Notes under the pieces: generated by a model
The model's input: the letters and a program-made list of their open reading frames with translations, nothing else
Databases searched by the model: none
Told to the model about the DNA's origin: nothing
Assembly: GCF_963675905.1 (NCBI RefSeq)
Contig: NZ_OY780936.1
Coordinates: 1,869,946-1,933,945 of the forward strand
DNA length: 64,000 bases
Source of the DNA: an uncultured Bacteroides sp.
GTDB taxonomy: Bacteria; Bacteroidota; Bacteroidia; Bacteroidales; Bacteroidaceae
Direction: 5' to 3'
Shown here: positions 27,347 to 35,531 of the stretch, piece after piece
Layout of the letters: every line of letters begins with the position of its first letter
Numbering within the stretch: the first letter of the stretch is position 1
Program-made: the position numbers and the translations under genes

Positions 27347-28969
27347 TTAATATCCAGGATTCTGGACTAGATTAGTATTAGCACCCATATCATCTGCCGG
27401 AATTGGGAATACATTATATATATCCGAAATAGATTTACCTGCAGCTACGCCACCTTTCCAAGGCCATACATAAGAAGAACCAGAATATTTTCCAAAACGA
27501 ACTAAGTCCGTACGACGTTGAGCTTCAAAGAAGAATTCACGTCCTCTTTCTTCTAATATAAAGTCTAGAGTCAATTCACTCGCTGCTATTGGTGATTCGT
27601 CTATATCTGAATAGGCACGTGCACGAAGATCATTTACATATTTCAAAGCAGTAGTTTTGTCACCACCAGTTCCTCCTCTTAATACTGCTTCAGCATAATT
27701 CAGATAGATTTCACCTAAACGGAACAAAGGGAAGTCTGTATAAGCAATGTTACTAGCTGGAAGTGAGCCATCTTTATTAACATTGTAATATTTAACTACA
27801 GGAATACCATTATTTGTATACAATCCAGGACTGGCAATCTCAATATTTGTAGTCAACTCTGTATGGAGCATTGATTTTCTTGTATCAAAATTATATCCAT
27901 TTTCCTTTTCAAATGTTTTTAGCATAGAAGAACGACCACGATTACCTTGCCATGCACCAACTGCATTAACCGCAGATTGCATACTTGAAGGTTCGCCGCT
28001 ACAAAGTATGAAAGTCATACCACCCCATGTCTGAGTATTTAGACCTTCATAACGAATTGGAAGAATCATTTCTTTAGAGTGATCATTATCTGCCTTAAAC
28101 ATATTAGCATAAACAGGTTCCAAAGTATAACCGGCAGTAATTACTTTATTGCAATAAGTAATACATTCAGTATATTTATCAGTACCAATATAAGTCTTTG
28201 CATTCAAATACAAGCGGGATAGTAATGACCAGGCAGCAGCTTTGTTTGCATGTCCATAACTGGCATTATAACCTACAGTAGGATCTTGCATATCAGAAAC
28301 GCATTCAGTAAGTTCTTTTTCAACATAAGTAAACAAGTCATTTGCCATAATTTGCTGAGGCAATGTTGTACCAACAGTACTTGTTTCTGTTACGAAAGGA
28401 ACGTTTCTAAACATATCAAGAAGGTAATAATATGCAAGTGCACGCATAAAACGGGCTTCTGCACGATATGTTTTCACTTGAGTCTTAACTGTTTCGTCAG
28501 CACCACGAGAAGCTAACTTTTCATCAGTTGTTTCACGAAGGAAAGCATTTGCCAGATTTACCTGATAATAAAGACGATAATAAAGACCTTTGATAAAGAC
28601 ATTGGATGAACTCCATGAATTATTATTAAAATCAGGAATACCAACATCATTCCAGCAGCAATGAGCCTCATCTGTAGTAAGTTCCTGTAAATTCCAAAGT
28701 CCTCGTAAGAAAGAAGCCTGGCTACCACCATCAACTCCGGCAACGTCTGAATCTCCATCTCCACCGGCATTACCACTCATAGCAAGTCCTGCATAAATTT
28801 TTGCCAGACTTTGCTGATATGCAACAATTGTATTACTGAATACAAGCTCCGATACCACATCTTGCGGGTCCAAAGGCACCGTGTTCAAGTCATTAGTACA
28901 AGATGTGGTTCCCATTATCATACTAATGAATAATGCGGAGGCCAAAGATTTATATTTTAATGTTTTCAT
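27347..28969 (-). CDS. susD: SusD-like starch-binding lipoprotein
   Basis: A 540-residue RagB/SusD family protein, with lipobox MGTTSC near residue 24. Family features are the TPR-like helical segments (YRAEARFMRALAYYYLLDMF, about 165-185) and the C-terminal RxREFFFEAQRRTDLVRFGKY segment. SusD forms the lid of the SusC transporter and binds the glycan. It starts 12 bp after susC and lies 34 bp before susE, a compact operon. Confidence 0.95.
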   Translation of the reverse strand: MKTLKYKSLASALFISMIMGTTSCTNDLNTVPLDPQDVVSELVFSNTIVAYQQSLAKIYAGLAMSGNAGGDGDSDVAGVDGGSQASFLRGLWNLQELTTDEAHCCWNDVGIPDFNNNSWSSSNVFIKGLYYRLYYQVNLANAFLRETTDEKLASRGADETVKTQVKTYRAEARFMRALAYYYLLDMFRNVPFVTETSTVGTTLPQQIMANDLFTYVEKELTECVSDMQDPTVGYNASYGHANKAAAWSLLSRLYLNAKTYIGTDKYTECITYCNKVITAGYTLEPVYANMFKADNDHSKEMILPIRYEGLNTQTWGGMTFILCSGEPSSMQSAVNAVGAWQGNRGRSSMLKTFEKENGYNFDTRKSMLHTELTTNIEIASPGLYTNNGIPVVKYYNVNKDGSLPASNIAYTDFPLFRLGEIYLNYAEAVLRGGTGGDKTTALKYVNDLRARAYSDIDESPIAASELTLDFILEERGREFFFEAQRRTDLVRFGKYSGSSYVWPWKGGVAAGKSISDIYNVFPIPADDMGANTNLVQNPGY

Positions 28970-28981
28970 ATATATTACAGA

Positions 28982-31972
28982 TTAAAAGTTAAGACTCAAG
29001 CCAACCATATATACACGTGGGTGAGGATAAATGTTATTATCAATACCATCATTATTGAATTCAGGGTCAATTCCTTTATATTTAGTTATAACGAAAGGAT
29101 TTTGAACTGTACAATAAATACGTGCTGTCTGATTGCTATTAAACAATTTATTAAATGTATATCCTAAAGAGATATTATCCATTCTCACGAAAGATGCATT
29201 TTGAATATAGTAGCTTGACTGATAACGTGGATCTACAAAATTAGTAGTTAATGCACTATTCATTCGATTCTTTAAGAAACCAGATGGGTCAAATGCTGTT
29301 GATGATGATTCACGGTTAGACTGCACATTATTATATGCATAATTACCTAAATTAGCACGTAATGCAAATTGAAAATCCCAGTTTTTATATGATAATTGTG
29401 AAGATAATCCCATAAATACATCTGGAGCAGCTTTCTTATAGCGAATTAAGTCTTTCTCATTGATTTGTCCATCACCGTTCTGATCAACATATGCACCTTC
29501 TACCGGAGAACCATCCTGTTTGTACACTTGTTCATAAACATAGAATGAATTATATGAATGATTTACACTATGAATCATTATTTTATTACCTGTACCACCA
29601 TCAATTCCTCCATGAACAACACCAACATAGTTAGGATCATCATTGATAGTCAACTTAGTAATTTTATTCTTATTATATGATACATTGTATCCAACAGTCC
29701 AATTCCAATCTTTAGTAGTAACAGGATGAGCGTTAACGGTAAATTCAACACCCTTATTTTCCAATTCACCCATATTAGTAAGTAATTCATTACTAAAGTT
29801 AGTACCTGCTGCAATAGAAACTGTATTCAACAAATCTTTTGTCTTTCTGTAATATAGATCAAGAGATCCAGTGATTTTGTTATGAAGTAATCCGTAATCA
29901 AGACCAACATTATAAGTTGTAGTTTCTTCCCATTTCAAATTTGAATCATAAGCTTCTGGACGAATTAAACCAACCATGGTATCTCCAAAATAGTAGTTCG
30001 CTCCGGCTTTACTATAAGTATATCTGGCCATGTATGGATAATCACCTTGTCCAAGGTTTTGCTGACCTGTTATACCGTAACCTAAACGAAGTTTCAAATC
30101 AGAGATTACTTTAGAATCCTTTAAGAATGCTTCTTCATTAATTTTCCATGCAAAAGCCGCAGATGGGAACAATCCCCAACGATTATCTGGATTAAAACGA
30201 GAAGAACCATCATCTCTCAAAGTAAATGTTAGTAAATAACGATTTAACAATGAATAATTTAAACGACCAAAGAAAGATACCAAATAACTCTCAGAAGAAT
30301 AATCATCGCCATCTTTATAAGTTGCTACACCTACAGATTTTGCCTTAGCTTCTGAATATGGATATTCATTATATGATGTATTATAAAAATGTTGCCAGGA
30401 ATATCCAGCCATTGCATCAACACTATGAATTCCTATTTCTTTTTTATAGTTCAAATAGAAATCAAGTAAAGTATTACGTTTTAGCTGATAATAATGTTTA
30501 TTATCTCCCCAACCTGACTTATAGTTTCCTTGAACATAACTCATTGGAGAATTATCGTCTATAATTACATCACCTTCACCCTTGGATACATCGTAACCTA
30601 CATTAAGATTCGCACGTAAATCAGGTAAAAAATGCATTTTATAATCAAATTGAGCATTACCAATACTTCTGTATACAGTAGATTCATCATGTTTTTGATT
30701 AAGTATTGCAACTGGATTAGCTAAACCGATGTCAATAGGTTTACCATCAGAAGCTTTCAATGACATATAATATCCATTACCATAAGGAGTATCAGCATAA
30801 ACAGGTTGAGTTGGATCAAACTGTGTTGCAGAACCAATAGCTCCTTGATCGGCAAATCTATTGGTATTATATATACCTTTTACATTCAACTGAATATTAA
30901 GTTTCTTATCAAAAAAGCTTGGGCTCAAACTGATAGCACCAGTAGCACGTTCCATATTTGATGTTTTCAAGATACCATTTTCGTTGGTATAAGAAGCAGA
31001 AACACGGTAAGGCATATTAGGTACAGAACCTGAGACACTTACGTTATGGTCTGTACTTAAAGCTGTTCTGAATATTTCTTTCTGCCAGTCTGTAGAAGCA
31101 GTACCAAGAGCTTTAGCCTGATCACTGGTAGCACCAAAAGTACTTGTTATATAGGTAGTAAATGTGGCTGCATCCATCATGTCTACAGTCTTTGTTTTAG
31201 TACTTACTGAGAAATTACCATCATAAGTTACTTTAACTTTTCCGGCTTTACCCTTCTTTGTTGTAATAATAATTACACCGTTAGATGCTCTAGATCCATA
31301 AATAGCTGTAGATGACGCATCTTTTAAAATAGTGAAACTTTCAATATCATTAGGATGAATTGTAGACAATGGATTTGACATACCACTAATGCTGTTATTA
31401 TCAACAGGTACACCATCAATAACAATTAACGGATCATTACTTGCAGACATAGAAGATCCACCACGGATACGAATAGTTGCACCAGCACCTGGAGCGCCAC
31501 CATCTGTAATAACGCTTACACCAGCAGCTTTACCAACCAACAAGTCTGAAGCAGAAGTTGCCATACCTCTAGTTAATTTAGTAGCATCAATTGCTGATAC
31601 AGATCCGGTAAGATCATTCTTCTTTACCGTACCATAACCAATAACAACTGTACCTTCAAGCATTACGGCATCTTCCTGCATAACAACTGCCATAGTTTTA
31701 GATGCTTTTACATCCATAGTTTTATAACCGATAAAAGAAAAAGTCAGGACTGAATTCTGAGGAGCTTGTAGACGGAATGCTCCATCAAAATCGGTAATCG
31801 TTCCAGTTGTTGTGCCCTTAACAGCAACATTTGCACCGATAATAGGCTCACCCTTTGCATCCTTTACAACTCCCGTAATAGTGATTTGCTGTGCAAAGAC
31901 GCCCACCGAGAAGAACAATCCCATCAATAATGGAAGGATTGCCTTTACGAGTTTAAGATTAACTTGCTTCAT
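28982..31972 (-). CDS. susC: SusC-like TonB-linked outer-membrane transporter
   Basis: The 996-residue protein (start 31972) has a signal peptide ending VGVFAQ, a CarboxypepD_reg domain (ITITGVVKDAKGEPIIGANV, about 25-100), the SusC signature VVIGYGTVKKNDLTGSVS (about 110-130), a plug with RIRGGSSMSASNDPLIVIDGVP and ASSTAIYGSRASNGVIIITTKKG, and a long barrel ending VGLSLNF. It imports glycan oligosaccharides across the outer membrane with TonB energy. Together with SusD, SusE and the amylase it makes an alpha-glucan utilisation locus. Confidence 0.95.
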   Translation of the reverse strand: MKQVNLKLVKAILPLLMGLFFSVGVFAQQITITGVVKDAKGEPIIGANVAVKGTTTGTITDFDGAFRLQAPQNSVLTFSFIGYKTMDVKASKTMAVVMQEDAVMLEGTVVIGYGTVKKNDLTGSVSAIDATKLTRGMATSASDLLVGKAAGVSVITDGGAPGAGATIRIRGGSSMSASNDPLIVIDGVPVDNNSISGMSNPLSTIHPNDIESFTILKDASSTAIYGSRASNGVIIITTKKGKAGKVKVTYDGNFSVSTKTKTVDMMDAATFTTYITSTFGATSDQAKALGTASTDWQKEIFRTALSTDHNVSVSGSVPNMPYRVSASYTNENGILKTSNMERATGAISLSPSFFDKKLNIQLNVKGIYNTNRFADQGAIGSATQFDPTQPVYADTPYGNGYYMSLKASDGKPIDIGLANPVAILNQKHDESTVYRSIGNAQFDYKMHFLPDLRANLNVGYDVSKGEGDVIIDDNSPMSYVQGNYKSGWGDNKHYYQLKRNTLLDFYLNYKKEIGIHSVDAMAGYSWQHFYNTSYNEYPYSEAKAKSVGVATYKDGDDYSSESYLVSFFGRLNYSLLNRYLLTFTLRDDGSSRFNPDNRWGLFPSAAFAWKINEEAFLKDSKVISDLKLRLGYGITGQQNLGQGDYPYMARYTYSKAGANYYFGDTMVGLIRPEAYDSNLKWEETTTYNVGLDYGLLHNKITGSLDLYYRKTKDLLNTVSIAAGTNFSNELLTNMGELENKGVEFTVNAHPVTTKDWNWTVGYNVSYNKNKITKLTINDDPNYVGVVHGGIDGGTGNKIMIHSVNHSYNSFYVYEQVYKQDGSPVEGAYVDQNGDGQINEKDLIRYKKAAPDVFMGLSSQLSYKNWDFQFALRANLGNYAYNNVQSNRESSSTAFDPSGFLKNRMNSALTTNFVDPRYQSSYYIQNASFVRMDNISLGYTFNKLFNSNQTARIYCTVQNPFVITKYKGIDPEFNNDGIDNNIYPHPRVYMVGLSLNF

Positions 31973-32061
31973 GCATTTAAAAATTAAAGTTAACAATATT
32001 ATAAATAATTAATTCTCTGAAAAAATGGAATGAACCATAAGATTTCATTTCAACTACTCAA

Positions 32062-32138
32062 CAAAAATAGAGTTTATTAACTATTATTTATATCAATAGT
32101 GTATTGATTTTGTTACTTTTGTCATGCAATCGTTTGCA
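32062..32138 (-). promoter_or_regulatory. susC promoter region with LacI-type operator
   Basis: The operator TGCAATCGTTTGCA is at 32125-32138. On the minus strand an exact -7 element TATTTTTG lies at 32069-32062, 55 bp further. The ATG of susC is at 31972, so the leader is about 80-85 nt. A clear -33 TTTG is not seen, which would fit activator dependence. Confidence 0.75.
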
Positions 32139-32192
32139 CCTCAATTACACTTCTAATAAATAACTCTTAAAAATAATCTGATACATTTTTTA

Positions 32193-32200
32193 TATTTTTG
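32193..32200 (+). promoter_or_regulatory. -7 promoter element of the LacI-type regulator gene
   Basis: TATTTTTG is an exact TAnnTTTG element 52 bp before the ATG at 32253. It is divergent to susC; the shared operator at 32125-32138 lies 54 bp upstream of it as well, so the regulator may also control itself. Confidence 0.6.
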
Positions 32201-32252
32201 TTGAGGGAACATTTGTAAACACAACCTTGGGTTGAACCTTAGAACTAAATAT

Positions 32253-33272
32253 ATGAATTACAAGCCACAAATAACGATTAAAGATATAGCCAGGGCATTA
32301 AATGTCTCTCCCTCAACCGTTTCAAGAGCGCTTAAAAATAATCCCGATATTAGTCAAGAGACCAGGAATACTATTAATAAGTACGCGCGCGAACATAATT
32401 ATAAGCCAAATGAATTGGCAATGAATTTACGCACAAGCCGATCGAATACAATTGGGGTTATTATTCCACAATTTGTTCATCATTTTTTCTCATGTGTTCT
32501 TGATGGAATTGAAGAAGTGGCTTCTAAAGCCGGATACAATATCATTATCGCACAATCAAACGAAGAGTATACCCGGGAAGTTAAAATTGTTCACACCTTT
32601 TTAGCCGCTCGGGTTTGCGGAGTTATCACTTCATTGGCAAAAGACACATCACATTACGAACATTATCAGGAATTGCTCGACAATAATATTCCAATAGTGT
32701 TTTACGACCGGATTTGTACCGGAATTAATACAGAACGTGTTGTTGTAGACGATTATGCAGGAGCTTTTGCTGCAGTTGAATATATGATTCAGACTGGATG
32801 CAAGCGTATTTTATTCTATAGCGCCCCTCTTCACCTGGAAATTTCAAAAAACAGAAAAAATGGATATTTAGACGCTATGAAAAGATATAAGGTTCCGGTT
32901 GATGATAGCATGATTAAAATATGCGATACACGAGAACAAGCCATCGCTATTACTCCTGCTATTTTAGAATCATCAAACAGGCCAGATGGTTTCTTTGCTA
33001 TTAATGATGAAACTGCTTCGGGAATTTTGTATTCATGCAAATTGGCAAATCTTAAAATTCCAGAGGATATTTCTATTTGTGGTTTCTCTGACGGAATTAT
33101 AGCTCAGACTACCGATCCTAAACTTACTACTGTAGAGCAACATGGAAAAGAAGTTGGTGAAAGTGCAATCAATTTATTAATTGACAGGCTTGAAAATAAA
33201 AACCCGGAAGAAAAGAGAAGTGGCAACAGAATTGTTAAGACTAATCTGGTAGTTAGGGGAACTACCAAATAA
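32253..33272 (+). CDS. LacI-family transcriptional regulator of the alpha-glucan genes
   Basis: The 339-residue protein (ATG 32253; the upstream Met at 32232 adds seven residues before the helix-turn-helix) begins with a LacI DNA-binding domain: ITIKDIARALNVSPSTVSRALKNNPDIS, the recognition helix VSPSTVSRALK, and hinge-helix residues YKPNELAMNLRT. A periplasmic-binding-like effector domain follows (SNTIGVIIPQ ... KLTTVEQHGKEVGESAINLLIDRL). Divergent from susC. Its likely sites are the three TGCAANCGNTTGCA palindromes. In Bacteroides thetaiotaomicron the sus genes are run by the unrelated SusR, so this is a different control logic; the effector is probably maltose or a maltooligosaccharide (inference). 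Confidence 0.93.
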   Translation: MNYKPQITIKDIARALNVSPSTVSRALKNNPDISQETRNTINKYAREHNYKPNELAMNLRTSRSNTIGVIIPQFVHHFFSCVLDGIEEVASKAGYNIIIAQSNEEYTREVKIVHTFLAARVCGVITSLAKDTSHYEHYQELLDNNIPIVFYDRICTGINTERVVVDDYAGAFAAVEYMIQTGCKRILFYSAPLHLEISKNRKNGYLDAMKRYKVPVDDSMIKICDTREQAIAITPAILESSNRPDGFFAINDETASGILYSCKLANLKIPEDISICGFSDGIIAQTTDPKLTTVEQHGKEVGESAINLLIDRLENKNPEEKRSGNRIVKTNLVVRGTTK

Positions 33273-33316
33273 AATGGAATTTATAATATATTAAATATCA
33301 GATAATTAAAACAAAG

Positions 33317-33457
33317 CAGGTGGCAGAGGTGGCAGTAAAAAGTTATATTTTTCGGTTTATAAAATTAAATTTTGAAAATTCCGCAAATTGCAGAATTTTC
33401 AAAATTTAATTTCCAGAAGGGAAAAAAGTATTATTTTACTGCCACCTCTGCCACCTG
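33317..33457. repeat. Large palindromic element A (141 bp)
   Basis: A 141-bp imperfect palindrome centred on 33387. The 24-bp outer arms (33317-33340, 33434-33457) are perfect and each holds two copies of a 9-mer (GGTGGCAGA, GGTGGCAGT). The inner arms ATTAAATTTTGAAAATTC (33364-33381, complement 33393-33410) are also perfect and share the same centre. Between them 23-bp spacers on both sides are only partly complementary. Too large and too structured for a simple terminator. Confidence 0.85.
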
Positions 33458-33521
33458 ATAAAATTTATATAATTAATAATCAGCTAATTGCAAAATTCAA
33501 GGGTTCAATAATCAGCAAAAA

Positions 33522-33660
33522 GTGGTGTACATGGTGTACTAAAAAAGAGTTTTTTCGGATTCCAGAAAATTATTTTTGAAAATTCTGCAATCTGCGGAAT
33601 TTTCAAAAATATATTTCTCAGAACGGAAAAAGGGCAATTTATCTACACCATGTACACCAC
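33522..33660. repeat. Large palindromic element B (139 bp), paralogous core, different arms
   Basis: A 139-bp palindrome centred on 33591, 204 bp from the centre of element A. Outer arms of 17 bp (33522-33538, 33644-33660) are perfect and contain the tandem unit GGTGTACAT / GGTGTACT. Inner arms TATTTTTGAAAATTC (33571-33585, complement 33597-33611) and the centre TGCAATCTGCG resemble element A closely; flanks such as TTTTTCGG and CAGAA/GGAAAAA recur. Only the outer arms differ completely. Confidence 0.85.
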
Positions 33661-33802
33661 CGCAGAACATTTATTACTGATAATCAAAACTATAGATAAC
33701 AGTAAGAATAAATTCAGTTGGTTAATCGGTCAACTGATTATAGGCTTAGGAGCAGTAGTAGTCAACTGGAATCAGTTTAATAAAGTTATAGGGGGAAATT
33801 AA
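33650..33802 (+). CDS. Candidate 50-residue hydrophobic micro-ORF starting in element B
   Basis: An ATG inside the right arm of element B (33650) opens a frame to the TAA at 33800-33802. It starts MYTTAEHLLLIIKTIDNSKN and holds a hydrophobic stretch WLIGQLIIGLGAVVVNW that could span a membrane. No homologue is recognised and no promoter is seen; it may be a chance frame. Reported only because it is coupled to the palindrome. Confidence 0.2.
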   Translation: MYTTAEHLLLIIKTIDNSKNKFSWLIGQLIIGLGAVVVNWNQFNKVIGGN

Positions 33803-33852
33803 TGATTAACCGGAATAAGTTTAGCTAATTATTGGCGAGTAAGCTGACCGAT

Positions 33853-33917
33853 CATGTACAAGATTGGACTCAAACATGTACATGATTGGGGCTAAACATG
33901 TACATGTTTGAAACGGG
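33853..33917. repeat. Three 22-bp direct repeats containing CATGTACA(T)G
   Basis: Units at 33853-33874, 33875-33896 and 33897-about 33917 follow each other without gap: CATGTACAAGATTGGACTCAAA, CATGTACATGATTGGGGCTAAA, and a third that keeps CATGTACATG and TTTG. Each begins with a palindromic CATGTACATG-like core and the 22-bp period equals two helical turns. They lie 80-150 bp before the MFS transporter gene and could be regulator sites. Confidence 0.7.
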
Positions 33918-33999
33918 ATGACCTGATAAAAAGAGTAATTAGTATAATAAGACATAATAAACAATACTCATATAAAATCTAATAAAGAAGAATAATACA

Positions 34000-35316
34000 A
34001 TGAAAACAAAACCAGACCTGAGTTTTTGGAAACTATGGAACATTAGTTTCGGTTTCTTTGGCGTACAAATTGCATACGCACTTCAAAGTGCAAATATTAG
34101 TAGAATATTCGCCACATTAGGTGCCGATCCTCATAACCTTAGTTACTTTTGGATACTTCCTCCTTTAGCAGGAATTATTGTACAACCGTTGATTGGATCT
34201 GCCAGTGATAAAACATGGACACGTTTCGGGCGCAGAATTCCTTATCTTTTTGTTGGTTCACTGTTTGCAGTGATAGTAATGTGTCTTCTTCCAAATGCCG
34301 GCAGTTTTACGAAAATATTAAATGCTATGATTTTTGGTGTGGTAGCTCTCATGTTTTTGGATACATCTATAAATATGGCTATGCAACCTTTTAAAATGTT
34401 GGTTGGTGATCTTGTAAATGAGAAACAAAAAGGATTGGCTTATTCCATCCAGAGTTTTCTTTGCAATGCAGGAAGCCTGGTTGGTTATCTTTTTCCTTTC
34501 ATCTTTACATTTTTCGGAATCAGTAATATTGCAGAAAAAGGTATGGTTCCCGACTCTGTTATTTATTCGTTCTACATTGGCGCAGCCATACTTATTCTTT
34601 GTGTAATCTATACAACCGTTAAGGTAAAAGAGATGCCTCCGAAAGAATTCGAAGAATTTCATGGTATTACTGCTGCAGAGAAAAAGCAAAAAACTGATTT
34701 TATTTCTTTATTGGTACATGCCCCAAAAGTATTCTGGACAGTAGGTTTGGTTCAATTCTTTTCTTGGGCAGCTTTCATGTATATGTGGACCTATACTAAT
34801 GGTGCTATTGCCGATAATGTATGGGGAACCACCAATACCTCATCTGCTCAATATCAGGAAGCCGGAAACTGGGTTGGAGTGTTGTTTGCAATTCAAGCCA
34901 TAGGTTCTCTCTGCTGGGCCGTTTTGCTTCCAATGTTTAAATCACGAAAATTTGCATATTCATTAAGTCTGTTTCTTGGAGGATTGGGCTTTATCTCTAC
35001 TTTCTTTGTTCACGATCAGTATTCATTGTTTGCATCTTACTTTGTAATTGGTTTTGCATGGGCAGCAATGCTGGCAATGCCTTTTACTATATTAACAAAC
35101 TCTGTTTCAGGAAAAAATATGGGAGCTTATCTTGGTTTATTCAACGGAACAATCTGTTTGCCTCAGATTTGCGCAGCATTAATTGGCGGAGGTCTACTTC
35201 ACTTGGTGGGTGGCAAACAGGTAAGTATGCTGGTTCTTGCAGGAATATTTCTTATTGTAGGAGCTATATGTGTTTTTCTTATCAAAGAAACATTGGCACA
35301 GCATGAAAATAATTAA
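34000..35316 (+). CDS. MFS sugar transporter, SLC45/sucrose-maltose type
   Basis: The 438-residue protein has about 12 membrane spans. KPDLSFWKLWNISFGFFGVQIAYALQ at the start, PLIGSASDKTWTRFGRRIPY (the RxGRR loop after the second span, about 70-90) and DTSINMAMQPFKMLVGDL are typical of the SLC45-like group that takes up sucrose or maltose, probably with protons. Position between the sus regulator and a maltose phosphorylase makes maltose the likely cargo (inference). No operator of the sus type was found before it; instead three 22-bp repeats are present. Confidence 0.88.
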   Translation: MKTKPDLSFWKLWNISFGFFGVQIAYALQSANISRIFATLGADPHNLSYFWILPPLAGIIVQPLIGSASDKTWTRFGRRIPYLFVGSLFAVIVMCLLPNAGSFTKILNAMIFGVVALMFLDTSINMAMQPFKMLVGDLVNEKQKGLAYSIQSFLCNAGSLVGYLFPFIFTFFGISNIAEKGMVPDSVIYSFYIGAAILILCVIYTTVKVKEMPPKEFEEFHGITAAEKKQKTDFISLLVHAPKVFWTVGLVQFFSWAAFMYMWTYTNGAIADNVWGTTNTSSAQYQEAGNWVGVLFAIQAIGSLCWAVLLPMFKSRKFAYSLSLFLGGLGFISTFFVHDQYSLFASYFVIGFAWAAMLAMPFTILTNSVSGKNMGAYLGLFNGTICLPQICAALIGGGLLHLVGGKQVSMLVLAGIFLIVGAICVFLIKETLAQHENN

Positions 35317-35406
35317 TTCGGAAAATTAGTTTTTAGCAGTTTTTATAATATTATTTTTATTATCTTGCAGCAAGTTTTCAGCAAATTAGCTTACAAGATA
35401 AAATGC

Positions 35407-35465
35407 ACGGAGAACTTTATATCAGGTACTACTAAGGTACATATAAAGTTCTCCGTAGTATTTTT
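35407..35465 (+). terminator. Strong hairpin between transporter and maltose phosphorylase
   Basis: A perfect 16-bp stem (35407-35422 with 35441-35456) with small GTAC repeats in its loop is followed by TTTTT (35461-35465). It should stop most transporter transcripts; the GH65 gene then relies on read-through or on a promoter in 35466-35531 that I cannot identify. Confidence 0.85.
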
Positions 35466-35531
35466 CTTTAGGGAACAACTATAAATAAGATAATACACAC
35501 ATCACTATTGTGAGCAAGAATTAAAAATACC

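Noticed and set aside
33388-33579. 63-residue plus-strand frame between regulator and transporter
   Set aside because: It runs across the palindromic elements A and B, has no promoter and no protein-like composition.
33301-33920. CRISPR-like array
   Set aside because: The repeats are palindromes and three contiguous 22-bp units without spacers; no cas genes are in the window.
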